This document shows, one piece after another, positions 28,557 to 37,687 of a stretch of 64,000 bases of DNA. The notes beneath the pieces were generated by a model that searched no databases, was not told the origin of the DNA, and saw only the letters and a program-made list of their open reading frames with translations. Position numbers and translations under genes: made by a program. Source of the stretch: QZLE01 sp033852135 (GTDB taxonomy: Bacteria > Pseudomonadota > Gammaproteobacteria > QZLD01); contig JAWSVB010000013.1 of NCBI GenBank assembly GCA_033852135.1, positions 77,350 through 141,349 on the forward strand, given 5' to 3'. Every line of letters begins with the position of its first letter. Within the stretch, counting starts at the first letter, position 1.

Positions 28557-28904
28557 AATTGGTATTTAGCAGTTTTAAAGAAGTATTTTGTATTTTCAGG
28601 TAGAGCTAGAAGAAAAGAATACTGGATGTTCGCCTTAATCAATTTTCTAATCATGATTGGTTTAACTATTATTGATGGTGTTTTAGGAACAATGGTTTTG
28701 GGAATGATCTATTCGCTTGCTGTTTTGATTCCAGGTATTGCAGTTACTTTTAGACGGTTACATGATATTGGCAAAAGTGGCTGGTGGTTGTTGCTGTTAT
28801 TGGTGCCATTTGTTGGGGTGATTGTAATTCTAGTATTTATGTTTCTTGCAGGAGAAGAGGGCGATAATCAATATGGCTCTAATCCAAAGTTAGAAGCTGA
28901 ATAA
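28554..28904 (+). CDS. DUF805 membrane protein
   Basis: 116 residues, matching the DUF805/YhaH family: N-terminal W-Y-L-x-V-L-K-K-Y-F-V-F-S-G-R-A-R-R-K-E-Y opening, then three or four membrane helices and the FRRLHDIGKSGWW motif, ending in an acidic, N-rich tail. These are small inner-membrane proteins of unknown role. GGAG lies 6 bases upstream of the ATG. It ends in a bidirectional terminator shared with the convergent acyl-CoA synthetase gene. Confidence 0.88.
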   Translation: MNWYLAVLKKYFVFSGRARRKEYWMFALINFLIMIGLTIIDGVLGTMVLGMIYSLAVLIPGIAVTFRRLHDIGKSGWWLLLLLVPFVGVIVILVFMFLAGEEGDNQYGSNPKLEAE

Positions 28905-28921
28905 ATAAAGTTTTATTTAAC

Positions 28922-28949
28922 TAAAAAGCCCGCAATTGCGGGCTTTTTA
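28922..28949. terminator. Bidirectional terminator
   Basis: A 12-bp stem with the GCCCGCAA/TTGCGGGC core, flanked by A5 on one side and T5 on the other, between convergent genes. Confidence 0.9.
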
Positions 28950-28991
28950 GTTTGAGGTTATTTTTAAATAATATTATCGAAAATAACATGT

Positions 28992-30536
28992 TTATTCTAG
29001 CTTTCCAAATTTCTCTTTTAGAGCCTTCTTGTTGATTTTTCCAGCGCCAGTTTTTGGTAATTCATCGATAAATGTTATGTCATGTGGCAGTTTGTATTTT
29101 GCTATTTTATCCTTAAGGAAGTTACGTAATCCGATTTTGGTAAGCTTGCAGTCAGGTTTTAACGCAATAACAGCATGACCAACCTCGCCCCATTTTTTAT
29201 CCGCTACACCAAATACAGCGGCTTCGGCGATACACTCATGGGCATAAATTACGCTCTCTACTTCAGAAGGATAAACATTTTCGCCCCCGGTTATGTACAT
29301 ATCTTTGGCTCTTCCAACAACGTAATAGCAACCGTCTTCGTCAAATAAAGCAAGATCACTTGTATGTAGCCACCCATCTTCATCAATCGCTTCAGTCGTA
29401 GCTTCTGGATTGTTCCAATATCCAGGTGTGCGGTGAGGGCCGCGTATAAGTAGCTCACCTGCACGATTGGCTTCAGTTACTGGTATTCCTGATTTATCGA
29501 TTAACATCACTTCAACTTCCATTAAAGGATATCCAACTGCACCAGGTTTTTTCTGTACCTCATCAGCAGGAAGCCAAAATGTGTTTGGACCAGCTTCAGT
29601 TAATCCATAGCCGGTTTTGAAATCTACATCTTTTTTCCAAAACTGATCAAATACAGGGAGGGGGCATGGAGCTCCGCCACTGATAACAAAGTTTAAATTA
29701 TCAAAATTAGTTTCTTCCCATCTAGGGTGGTGTTGCATCATGGAAAACATGGTTGGTACACCGAAGAAAACTGTGACAATACCGCTGTTAACTAGATCAA
29801 AAACCTGTGAAACATCAAACGTTTTACAAACTATAGATGTTCCGCCGGAGTATACTAGCGGTGAGGTAAATACGTTAAGTGCTCCGGTATGGAATAAAGG
29901 TGCGTTAAGAATTGCTACATCGTTATAACCAACCCCCCAGCTCATTGTGGTATTGATAGCGTTCCAGGTTATGTTCTCAATGCTTAAAATCGCACCCTTA
30001 GGTAATCCAGTTGTTCCGCCGGTATAGCAAATTACCCATGGGTCTTTGATAGAGATTGGAGGTCTATCTAGTTTAGTTTCTCTATATTGATTGCGCTCAG
30101 ACATACATAAATCAGAGCTGCGGGTTTTTTCATCAAGAGCAACGTAGTGGTTTATGGAGGATAGGTCGTCACGCAGCTGAAGTTTTTTGATGATCCCGTT
30201 AAATTCCTCGCTATATATCAGGGTTTTTGGCTTTGCATCTTTGATTAACGCTTCAATTTCTGGGACTGCTAGTTTCCAGTTCATATTTTGTAGGACTGCG
30301 CCTAGCTTGTTGCATGCATACCAAACATCTAAATACTCGACAGAGTTTGATGCAAGTAGAGTTACTCTGTCCCCTTTTTTTACCCCAAGCTTGCCACGTA
30401 AAAAATGCGCTGTCTGGTTAACTTGGGCATTCCATTGTTTATAAGAAAGCTCTCTACCTTGAATGGTATCGATTAATGCGAGTTTATTTGGTGATAGAGA
30501 TGCTCTGCGTTCGAGCCAGTCAATAGCTTCAATCAT
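28992..30536 (-). CDS. Acyl-CoA synthetase (AMP-forming)
   Basis: 514 residues. The P-loop-like YTGGTTGLPKGA (residues about 170-181), the GYGLTEAGP motif, the TSDLALFDEDGCYYVVGRAKDMYITGGENVYPSEVE hinge region and the catalytic Lys in LPKTGAGKINKKAL are all in place. The family activates fatty or aryl carboxylic acids to CoA thioesters through an acyl-adenylate. Chain length and substrate cannot be read from this. The gene is alone on the minus strand. Confidence 0.92.
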   Translation of the reverse strand: MIEAIDWLERRASLSPNKLALIDTIQGRELSYKQWNAQVNQTAHFLRGKLGVKKGDRVTLLASNSVEYLDVWYACNKLGAVLQNMNWKLAVPEIEALIKDAKPKTLIYSEEFNGIIKKLQLRDDLSSINHYVALDEKTRSSDLCMSERNQYRETKLDRPPISIKDPWVICYTGGTTGLPKGAILSIENITWNAINTTMSWGVGYNDVAILNAPLFHTGALNVFTSPLVYSGGTSIVCKTFDVSQVFDLVNSGIVTVFFGVPTMFSMMQHHPRWEETNFDNLNFVISGGAPCPLPVFDQFWKKDVDFKTGYGLTEAGPNTFWLPADEVQKKPGAVGYPLMEVEVMLIDKSGIPVTEANRAGELLIRGPHRTPGYWNNPEATTEAIDEDGWLHTSDLALFDEDGCYYVVGRAKDMYITGGENVYPSEVESVIYAHECIAEAAVFGVADKKWGEVGHAVIALKPDCKLTKIGLRNFLKDKIAKYKLPHDITFIDELPKTGAGKINKKALKEKFGKLE

Positions 30537-30817
30537 AATAATTCACTTATGAGGTCCATGTTTTATTTTAAAATGCTATACATAATCTCTAGCACAAGAA
30601 TAGGGCTTTAACCAATATTCTTGATTGGAATCCTATTAAGTTGTGAAGCAAGCTGTACTTTTATCAAATCTATTTTTCTGAATCTGGTATTTATAGTTTT
30701 TTAAGGGCAAAATTGGCCATAATTGATCTATAATTTCAGTTGGTATATTTTTGTAGGTGATCTGCTTATATTGGTTTTAAATGTAAGCATATAAAAGCAT
30801 AGGGTTCGGAGCTTCAA

Positions 30818-31174
30818 TTGGTAATTTTTGAAAGAGATAATAAGGCTGAAGATAGAAGAGATTATGTGCGCTTTAATATTCAAGTTAAGGCCATATATCA
30901 GAGTGATTTGGGTGCAAAGTGTTTCGGAATTACCGAGAATATAAGTTCTTCAGGGTTGTTGTTAAATGTAACTAAATCTAGTGAAGCTGATGATCTTGTT
31001 CCTGGAGATGTTGGTTCAGTTGCAATCATGTCAGAAATGGATGGAAAACTAGTGCCGCTCGTTCTCAAATGTAAATTGGTTCATATAGGTGAGAATGGGA
31101 TGGGGATCTATTTTAAGAAGAATAATATTAATACTATGGCCATGCTTGAGCAATTCATGATGCGTAGTCTTTGA
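30818..31174 (+). CDS. PilZ-domain protein
   Basis: 118 residues from TTG at 30818, preferred because GGAG (30808-30811) precedes it by 6 bases. The cyclic di-GMP binding signature is present: R-R-x-x-x-R in DRRDYVRFN and N-x-S-x-x-G in NISSSGLLL. As a single-domain PilZ protein it would act as an adaptor. It lies between the acyl-CoA synthetase and guaA with its own control region. The GspE-type ATPase at 13016 is a conceivable distant partner, but nothing links them here. Confidence 0.85.
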   Translation: MVIFERDNKAEDRRDYVRFNIQVKAIYQSDLGAKCFGITENISSSGLLLNVTKSSEADDLVPGDVGSVAIMSEMDGKLVPLVLKCKLVHIGENGMGIYFKKNNINTMAMLEQFMMRSL

Positions 31175-31237
31175 TTTTTTCTGAATCAAAGAAAATCCCC
31201 TAAAACAGCAATAACTTATTTAAGATAAAAATTCTGG

Positions 31238-31266
31238 TTAGAATTGTCTTAGAAACATAGTATAAT
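31238..31266 (+). promoter_or_regulatory. Predicted sigma-70 promoter of guaA
   Basis: TTAGAA at 31238-31243, 17-base spacer, perfect TATAAT at 31261-31266, followed by a 40-base leader to the guaA ATG. Confidence 0.6.
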
Positions 31267-31306
31267 CCGCACAAATTTCATTCATAAACATTAGGTTGAG
31301 TAATAG

Positions 31307-32884
31307 ATGAGTCTTAATATTCACGATCACAAGATATTGATTCTTGATTTTGGTTCCCAGTACACGCAATTAATTGCTCGTAGAGTTAGAGAGTTAGGAG
31401 TTTACTCCGAGATCCACCCTTGGGATATGAATCTAGAAGCTTTAACAGAATTTAAACCTAATGGAATAATTCTCTCTGGCGGTCCTGAATCAGTAACTGT
31501 TGATGAGCCACCAAAGGCGCATGAAGAGATATTCTCCATGGGTATCCCAATTTTGGGTATCTGTTACGGTATGCAAACCATGTCTAGTCAGTTAGGTGGC
31601 AAGGTTGAAGCATCTGATGAGAAAGAGTTTGGTTATGCTCAAGTTCAAGTTCAAGTTGGGTCAAAACTACTTGAAGGTATATATGATGAATTATCATCTG
31701 GTGGCGGTCAGATCTTAGACGTTTGGATGAGTCATGGTGATAAGGTTGTTGCATTACCTGAAGGTTTTGAGTGTATTGCCAGCACCGATAGTGCTCCTAT
31801 AGCTGCAATCGCAAACGAAGAGAAACAATTCTACGGCCTTCAATTTCACCCAGAAGTTACTCACACCAAAAAAGGTGGCGAGATCATCAATCGCTTTGTA
31901 GAAGATATCTGTAGCTGTGAGAAAGAGTGGACAGCTGGTAATATCATTGAAGATTCAATCGCAACTGTAAGAGAAAAGGTTGGTGATGACGAGGTTCTGC
32001 TTGGTCTTTCTGGTGGCGTAGATTCATCAGTAGTTGCAGCTCTACTGCATAAAGCAATCGGTGATAGGCTTACCTGTGTATTTGTCGATAACGGCCTGTT
32101 ACGTCTAAATGAAGGCGATCAGGTTATGGAAACCTTTGCTAAACACATGGGTGTAAAAGTTATCCGTGTAAATGCAGAGGATAGATTCCTAGACGCGCTT
32201 AAAGGTGAATCTGATCCAGAGAAAAAGAGAAAGATCATCGGTAAGACTTTTATTGATGTATTTGATGATGAAGCAGCAAAGCTTACAAATGTTAAATGGC
32301 TAGCGCAGGGAACAATCTATCCTGATGTTATCGAGTCTGCAGGATCAAAAACCGGCAAGGCGCACGTAATTAAATCACACCATAATGTTGGTGGATTGCC
32401 TGAGCACATGAAGCTTGGCCTGGTAGAGCCACTACGTGAGCTATTCAAAGACGAAGTGAGAAAGATTGGTATCGAGCTAGGCCTTCATCCATCAATGGTA
32501 TACAGGCACCCATTCCCAGGTCCTGGTCTTGGTGTGCGTATCCTTGGTGAAGTGAAAAAAGAGTATGCTGATATCCTTAGGCTTGCTGATGATATCTACA
32601 TGAAAGAGTTGGTTAGCCATGATCTGTACGACAAGGTAAATCAGGCATTCGCAGTGTTCTTACCGGTTAAATCAGTTGGTGTTATGGGAGATGGCAGAAA
32701 ATATGATTATGTTGTTGCCCTGCGAGCGGTTGAAACAATAGATTTCATGACAGCGCATTGGGCTAAATTGCCTTATGACTTCCTAGACATTATGTCGCGT
32801 AGAATTATTAATGAAATCGATGGAATATCACGCGTGGTATATGATATTTCAGGAAAACCACCAGCAACGATAGAGTGGGAATAG
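31307..32884 (+). CDS. guaA: GMP synthase (glutamine-hydrolysing)
   Basis: 525 residues, normal size. N-terminal glutamine amidotransferase domain with the nucleophile Cys in GICYGMQ and the His-Glu pair in LQFHPEVTHT, followed by the ATP-pyrophosphatase domain with the P-loop LSGGVDSS and the C-terminal dimerisation part ending in PPATIEWE. It converts XMP to GMP. Its own promoter and terminator indicate independent transcription from guaB. Confidence 0.97.
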   Translation: MSLNIHDHKILILDFGSQYTQLIARRVRELGVYSEIHPWDMNLEALTEFKPNGIILSGGPESVTVDEPPKAHEEIFSMGIPILGICYGMQTMSSQLGGKVEASDEKEFGYAQVQVQVGSKLLEGIYDELSSGGGQILDVWMSHGDKVVALPEGFECIASTDSAPIAAIANEEKQFYGLQFHPEVTHTKKGGEIINRFVEDICSCEKEWTAGNIIEDSIATVREKVGDDEVLLGLSGGVDSSVVAALLHKAIGDRLTCVFVDNGLLRLNEGDQVMETFAKHMGVKVIRVNAEDRFLDALKGESDPEKKRKIIGKTFIDVFDDEAAKLTNVKWLAQGTIYPDVIESAGSKTGKAHVIKSHHNVGGLPEHMKLGLVEPLRELFKDEVRKIGIELGLHPSMVYRHPFPGPGLGVRILGEVKKEYADILRLADDIYMKELVSHDLYDKVNQAFAVFLPVKSVGVMGDGRKYDYVVALRAVETIDFMTAHWAKLPYDFLDIMSRRIINEIDGISRVVYDISGKPPATIEWE

Positions 32885-32900
32885 AAAATAGATAAACCGT

Positions 32901-32928
32901 AAGGTGGGCATTGCCCACCTTTTTTTTG
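32901..32928 (+). terminator. Terminator after guaA
   Basis: 10-bp stem AAGGTGGGCA (32901-32910) and TGCCCACCTT (32912-32921) with a one-base loop as drawn, followed by eight T. Confidence 0.85.
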
Positions 32929-32953
32929 AGTTATTTTTTTATGCAAAATCCTT

Positions 32954-33439
32954 ATGCCAAATAAAGAATACGATATCTATATGCAAGCTGCTATAGAGCA
33001 GGCTTGTAAGGCGCGTGATATTGACGAAGTACCAGTTGGAGCTGTCGTAGTATTGGATAATCAAATTGTAGGTGTAGGGCATAACTGCCCAATCTCAACC
33101 TCAGATCCAACAGCTCATGCAGAGATAATGGCGATCCGCGATGCTTGTAGCCGAGTAAATAATTACCGTTTGCCAGAGATGGAGCTTATCGTGACGTTAG
33201 AGCCGTGTTCTATGTGTGTTGGCGCGATGATTCATGCTCGCGTTAAAAGGCTTGTGTTCGGCGCATCTGACCCTAAAACAGGGGCCGCTGGCGGTGTAAC
33301 TGATCTAGTGCATATTGAACAGCATAAACATAATATGGATATTGTGCCTGGAGTGATGGAATCGCAGTGTCGCGAACTCCTGCAGAACTTTTTTAAGCAA
33401 AAACGTCTTGCGGCCAAGATGAAAAAACAAGTCGAATAA
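32954..33439 (+). CDS. tadA: tRNA adenosine-34 deaminase
   Basis: 161 residues. Zinc deaminase motifs HAE (in TAHAEIMAI) and PCSMC (in LEPCSMCVGA) are complete. TadA makes the wobble inosine of tRNA-Arg(ACG). The start is just 26 bases after the guaA terminator, and slyX follows 17 bases later, a pairing with possible shared mRNA. Length is normal. Confidence 0.95.
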   Translation: MPNKEYDIYMQAAIEQACKARDIDEVPVGAVVVLDNQIVGVGHNCPISTSDPTAHAEIMAIRDACSRVNNYRLPEMELIVTLEPCSMCVGAMIHARVKRLVFGASDPKTGAAGGVTDLVHIEQHKHNMDIVPGVMESQCRELLQNFFKQKRLAAKMKKQVE

Positions 33440-33456
33440 CAATAGGTCCAAAAGCA

Positions 33457-33666
33457 ATGAATGAAGAAAGAATAGAAAACCTAGAACTGAAATACTCATA
33501 TCAAGAGCAGGCCATCAATGAGATGAGCGATATCATCTACCAACAACAAAAGAAAATAGAGAGGATGGAGGAGTTACTTAAGGCTGTGATGGAAAAGACT
33601 GCAGAGAATGAATCTGGACCGTCTCATGTTACTAGTCTTATGGATGAAGTTCCCCCTCACTATTAA
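33457..33666 (+). CDS. slyX: SlyX-family protein
   Basis: 69 residues, a predicted coiled coil with heptad pattern (IENLELKYSYQEQAINEMSD) and a C-terminal PPHY motif that is the usual ending of SlyX. Function of the family is unknown. It lies 17 bases after tadA and is likely co-transcribed. Confidence 0.9.
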   Translation: MNEERIENLELKYSYQEQAINEMSDIIYQQQKKIERMEELLKAVMEKTAENESGPSHVTSLMDEVPPHY

Positions 33667-33685
33667 TTTTTGCACCTAATTTCCA

Positions 33686-33712
33686 AGATCCCTGAGCGTA
33701 GTCGAAGGGTCT
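33686..33712. repeat. Imperfect palindrome of the CCCTGAGCGTAGTCGAAGGG type
   Basis: A 20-base palindrome-like word, bracketed by AGAT and TCT. The same word is widely found as an intergenic repeat in proteobacteria, which is recall rather than a search. Only one copy was seen here. Confidence 0.4.
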
Positions 33713-33832
33713 AAGGAAATATTTTGCAAAATTATATCACTCCCGTGAAAACGGAAATCTCAATACTATAATACTCTTCAGATTCTCGCTTTTGCGCACT
33801 ACTGCCTGGGATAAGGTTAATTAGCACGGGAA

Positions 33833-33861
33833 GCGTCATGCCGGCGAAGGCCGGTATCCAG
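33833..33861. repeat. REP-like palindromic repeat, copy 1
   Basis: A 29-base unit with CCGGC and GCCGG arms around GAAG, headed by GCGTCAT and ending in TATCCAG. A second copy, one base different (G to A at position 8), is at 46984-47012. It lies in a non-coding gap downstream of slyX. Confidence 0.85.
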
Positions 33862-33941
33862 AAAAATTATGGGTGCTATCTGGGTATTCATAAAACCATA
33901 ACAATCATGGCTTAGATTGAAGATAATAAATTGCGGGAAAT

Positions 33942-33974
33942 AAAAAAGGGTTGCTAGATAGCAACCCTTTTTAG
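33942..33974 (-). terminator. Terminator of tRNA-Asn
   Basis: 12-bp stem (33943-33954 with 33961-33972) around a TAGATA loop just downstream of the minus-strand tRNA; poly-T runs after the stem on the minus strand. Confidence 0.85.
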
Positions 33975-33978
33975 AATT

Positions 33979-34054
<76 letters not shown>

Positions 34055-34123
34055 TCTGGAACGCGAGCTATGTTACTAAAAACCTAATTCGCGCTCAACA
34101 AAAAACTTCAAAAAATGTGAAAT

Positions 34124-35311
34124 TTATTTGTTTAGTGCCTTCTCGATGCGGTCAAGCGCCTCGACAAGATTGTCCATACTGGTCGCATATGACATCCTGA
34201 AATACCCTTCAAGACCGAATGCAGATCCAGGGACAATAGCCACTTCTGCATCTTCTAACAGGTAAGCTGCAAGGTCCAGGTCGTTGTTGATTCCATCAAG
34301 AGAATCAATAGCTTCCTGTGCATGAACGAAGGTATAAAAAGTGCCGTCAGAGTTTATGCATGATAGACCTTTGATGGTGTTTACGCGGTTAGCAACATAG
34401 TCGTGACGCTCTTTAAATGCTTCAAGCATCGGTTTGATGCACCCTTGGTCACCATTGATTGCAGTAACTGCAGCAGCTTGACACATTGCTGCAGGATTTG
34501 ACGTACTTTGTGACTGAATTTTCTTCATTGCGCCAATGATAGATGCAGGGCCAGCGATATAACCAATTCTCCAGCCAGTCATAGCGTAAGCTTTAGATAC
34601 ACCATTAAGAACCATGGTGCGCTCATATAGCTCAGGGCAAACCATCAAGATGTTTGAGAACGGCTCATCCATCCACCAGATTTTTTCATACATATCATCA
34701 GTAGCAATGATAACTTGAGGGTATTTTAGTAATACATCAGCTAAAGCCTTAAGCTCTGCTGCAGTGTATGCAACACCAGAAGGATTAGATGGACTGTTTA
34801 TTACAAACAGTTTGGTTTTGTCTGTAATAGCAGCTTCAAGTTGCTCAGGTGTGATTTTGTAGTTTTGATCTTTGCCAGCCTCAACGATTACAGGAACCCC
34901 GCCAGCAAGAATGCTCATGTCAGGGTAAGAAACCCAATAAGGTGCTGGAATGATAACTTCATCACCAGGATTTAGAATTGCCTGAGCAAGATTATAAAAG
35001 GTCTGTTTGCCACCAACAGAAACCATAACCTGATTCATCTCGTATGAAAGGCCATTATCTTGCTTGAATTTTTCTATGATAGCTTTTTTAAGGTCTGGAG
35101 TACCGTCAACTGGCGTGTATCGTGTTTGACCATTTTTAATAGCTGTAATGCCAGCTTCTTTAATGTGATCAGGGGTATCAAAGTCAGGTTCACCGGCGCC
35201 AAGGCCAATGATGTTTTTACCCTGAGCTCTTAGCTCAGCAGCTTTAGCTGTAATTGCAAGGGTAGGTGAAGGTTTTACCTGTTGGACACGATTAGAAAGT
35301 TGAATATTCAA
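34124..35311 (-). CDS. Aspartate aminotransferase, class I PLP enzyme
   Basis: 395 residues. PLP-binding lysine in NGVSKAYAMTGWRIGY, the N-terminal GEPDFDTPDHIKEA signature, the NPSNPSG motif and the C-terminal FRMSYATS Arg (substrate carboxylate) mark the Ib subgroup of aspartate aminotransferases (AspC/AspB-like). Could also use other acidic or prephenate substrates. Its start lies 48 bases from the divergent uvrB, so the promoters share this gap. Confidence 0.92.
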   Translation of the reverse strand: MNIQLSNRVQQVKPSPTLAITAKAAELRAQGKNIIGLGAGEPDFDTPDHIKEAGITAIKNGQTRYTPVDGTPDLKKAIIEKFKQDNGLSYEMNQVMVSVGGKQTFYNLAQAILNPGDEVIIPAPYWVSYPDMSILAGGVPVIVEAGKDQNYKITPEQLEAAITDKTKLFVINSPSNPSGVAYTAAELKALADVLLKYPQVIIATDDMYEKIWWMDEPFSNILMVCPELYERTMVLNGVSKAYAMTGWRIGYIAGPASIIGAMKKIQSQSTSNPAAMCQAAAVTAINGDQGCIKPMLEAFKERHDYVANRVNTIKGLSCINSDGTFYTFVHAQEAIDSLDGINNDLDLAAYLLEDAEVAIVPGSAFGLEGYFRMSYATSMDNLVEALDRIEKALNK

Positions 35312-35359
35312 TGAAGTTCTCCATTTTTAGTTGTACCGCGCTAATGTTATCATATTTTC

Positions 35360-37369
35360 ATGAAAAAACAGTTCAAATTAATTAGCAAATATTCTCCATC
35401 TGGAGATCAACCGCAAGCTATTGAAAAGCTTATGGAAGGAATCGATGATGGCCTAGGATATCAAACCGTATTAGGCGTTACCGGCTCGGGTAAAACTTTT
35501 ACTATAGCCAACATAATAAATGAGCTGCAGCGTCCTGCGCTGATCCTTACACCAAATAAAACCCTTACAGCTCAGTTTTACGGTGAGATGAAAGAGTACT
35601 TCCCTGAAAACTCAGTGGAATATTTTGTATCTTATTATGACTATTATCAGCCAGAGGCTTACGTTCCTGCATCCGATACCTTTATCGATAAAGATTCATC
35701 GGTGAATGCCCACATCGAGCAGATGCGTCTTTCCGCTACTAAAGCGATATTAGAGCGGCAGGATACAATCATCGTCGCCTCAGTATCATCGATCTATGGT
35801 CTGGGTGATCCAAAGCAATATTTGAGTATGGTGCTGCACTTAGTAAAAGGGGGAAGGATAGAGCATCGAGCGCTATTAAGGCGCCTTGCTGAGCTGCAAT
35901 ACAGTAGAAATGATGTGGTATTTGATCGTGCTAGTTTTCGCGTGCGCGGTGATGTGATTGATGTATTTCCGGCAGAATCAGAAAAAGAAGCAATAAGAAT
36001 TGAACTGTTTGATGACGAGATAGAATCTCTATCATATTTTGACCCGCTTACCGGAGAGTTATTGAGCAGAGTATCGCGCTTAACGGTTTACCCCAAAACC
36101 CATTATGTAACACCGCGTGAAACTATAATTAGTGCAATCGATGAGATAAAAATTGAGTTGCGCAGCAGATTAGAGCAGTTGCGTGGTGATAACCGATTGG
36201 TTGAAGCGCAGCGCTTAGAGCAACGTGTGATGTATGACATTGAGATGTTTAATGAGCTAGGTTACTGCTCCGGGGTGGAAAACTACTCGCGCTACCTTTC
36301 TGGTAGATCATCGGGAGAGCCACCACCAACATTAATGGACTATCTCCCTGAGGATGCGCTGATAATTATTGATGAGTCCCATGTTACCGTGCCGCAGATA
36401 GGTGCAATGTATAAGGGGGATCGCTCCCGCAAAGAAACCTTAGTGCAATATGGTTTTCGCTTGCCTTCAGCTTTGGATAATAGGCCATTGCGCTTTGATG
36501 AGTTTGAGAATATAGCTCCACAGACAGTTTATGTTTCGGCAACGCCAGGTGACTATGAGAAGGATAAATCGGGTCAGATAGTAGAGTTAGTTGTGCGTCC
36601 AACTGGGTTGGTTGATCCGCATATAGAGGTAAGGCCAGCAACTACTCAGGTTGATGATCTGCTATCTGAAATTAATATTGTCACCGCCAAACAGGAACGT
36701 GTTTTAGTGACAACTCTCACCAAAAAGATGTCAGAAGATCTCACAGATTATCTATTGGAGCATGATGTAAGAGTGCGTTACCTCCATTCAGATATCGATA
36801 CGGTAGAGCGGATGGAGATAATTCGTGATCTCAGGTTGGGGAATTTTGATGTGCTAGTTGGGATTAATTTATTACGCGAAGGGTTGGATATTCCAGAAGT
36901 GTCACTGGTAACCATATTGGATGCGGATAAAGAGGGTTTTTTACGCTCCGAAAGATCGCTAATTCAGACCATTGGTAGATCAGCGCGTAATGCAAATGGT
37001 AGAGCAATACTCTATGCGGATAAAATCACTAAATCTATGCAAAAGGCAATGGATGAAACAGCAAGGCGCCGCGAAAGACAGATAAAATACAATGAAGAGC
37101 ATGGTATTACACCGCAAACCATTCAAAAAGCAGTGCGCGACATCATGGAAAGTGGCAGTTACTACACTGCAGACAATAAGAAAACCAAGCGCGGTAAAGT
37201 TGCAGAGGATAAGGCTGATTATAGCAACCTTACGCCGCACCAGTTGTCGGTAAAAATGGATAAAATGGAAAAGCAGATGTTCGAGCATGCGCAAAACCTT
37301 GAGTTTGAACAAGCAGCAAAGCTACGAGATGAAATTGAAGAGCTAAGAGAGGTTTTTATTGAGGTGTAG
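35360..37369 (+). CDS. uvrB: UvrABC system protein B
   Basis: 669 residues. Helicase-type motifs: Walker A (GVTGSGKTFT), the YFVSYYDYYQPEAYVP beta-hairpin that grips damaged DNA, DESHV, the QTIGRSARN motif VI, and a C-terminal UVR domain (about 632-665) which contacts UvrC. It is the damage-verifying component of nucleotide excision repair. The ATG at 35360 directly follows an AT-rich gap with no good ribosome site. Confidence 0.97.
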   Translation: MKKQFKLISKYSPSGDQPQAIEKLMEGIDDGLGYQTVLGVTGSGKTFTIANIINELQRPALILTPNKTLTAQFYGEMKEYFPENSVEYFVSYYDYYQPEAYVPASDTFIDKDSSVNAHIEQMRLSATKAILERQDTIIVASVSSIYGLGDPKQYLSMVLHLVKGGRIEHRALLRRLAELQYSRNDVVFDRASFRVRGDVIDVFPAESEKEAIRIELFDDEIESLSYFDPLTGELLSRVSRLTVYPKTHYVTPRETIISAIDEIKIELRSRLEQLRGDNRLVEAQRLEQRVMYDIEMFNELGYCSGVENYSRYLSGRSSGEPPPTLMDYLPEDALIIIDESHVTVPQIGAMYKGDRSRKETLVQYGFRLPSALDNRPLRFDEFENIAPQTVYVSATPGDYEKDKSGQIVELVVRPTGLVDPHIEVRPATTQVDDLLSEINIVTAKQERVLVTTLTKKMSEDLTDYLLEHDVRVRYLHSDIDTVERMEIIRDLRLGNFDVLVGINLLREGLDIPEVSLVTILDADKEGFLRSERSLIQTIGRSARNANGRAILYADKITKSMQKAMDETARRRERQIKYNEEHGITPQTIQKAVRDIMESGSYYTADNKKTKRGKVAEDKADYSNLTPHQLSVKMDKMEKQMFEHAQNLEFEQAAKLRDEIEELREVFIEV

Positions 37370-37452
37370 GTTTGAATCTAGCTATGGCAACGATTTAGAG
37401 GGTAATTACCTTGACACCAAGCCAATAATTAGTAAAATCCACACTCCTTTTA

Positions 37453-37480
37453 TTGAGATTGTCAGATTTGTCTCTATAAT
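37453..37480 (+). promoter_or_regulatory. Predicted promoter of tRNA-Val / thrS operon
   Basis: TTGAGA at 37453-37458, 16-base spacer, TATAAT at 37475-37480, about 80 bases upstream of the tRNA. The best promoter match before the translation operon. Confidence 0.55.
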
Positions 37481-37560
37481 TGCATGGATTGATGTTGGTC
37501 ATTGAATGACCTTATACATAAAGTTCATTAGCTACTTAAATAAATAGGTACTAAATAAAT

Positions 37561-37635
37561 AGGCGCGTAGCTCAGTGGTAGAGCACTACCTTGACATGGT
37601 AGTGGTCGGTGGTTCAATCCCGCCCGCGCCTACCA
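37561..37635 (+). tRNA. tRNA-Val (anticodon GAC)
   Basis: 75 bases with encoded CCA. The acceptor stem is AGGCGCG paired with CGCGCCT, the D-loop TAGCTCAGTGG, the anticodon loop TTGACAT, and the T-arm GGTGG-TTCAATC-CCGCC. Anticodon GAC reads Val GUC and GUU. It sits 52 bases upstream of thrS with no terminator between, so readthrough into the thrS operon is possible. Confidence 0.96.
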
Positions 37636-37687
37636 AATTCTAATTAATATATACATGGCCATTCGTATCGGTCAGTAAGGAAGTGAA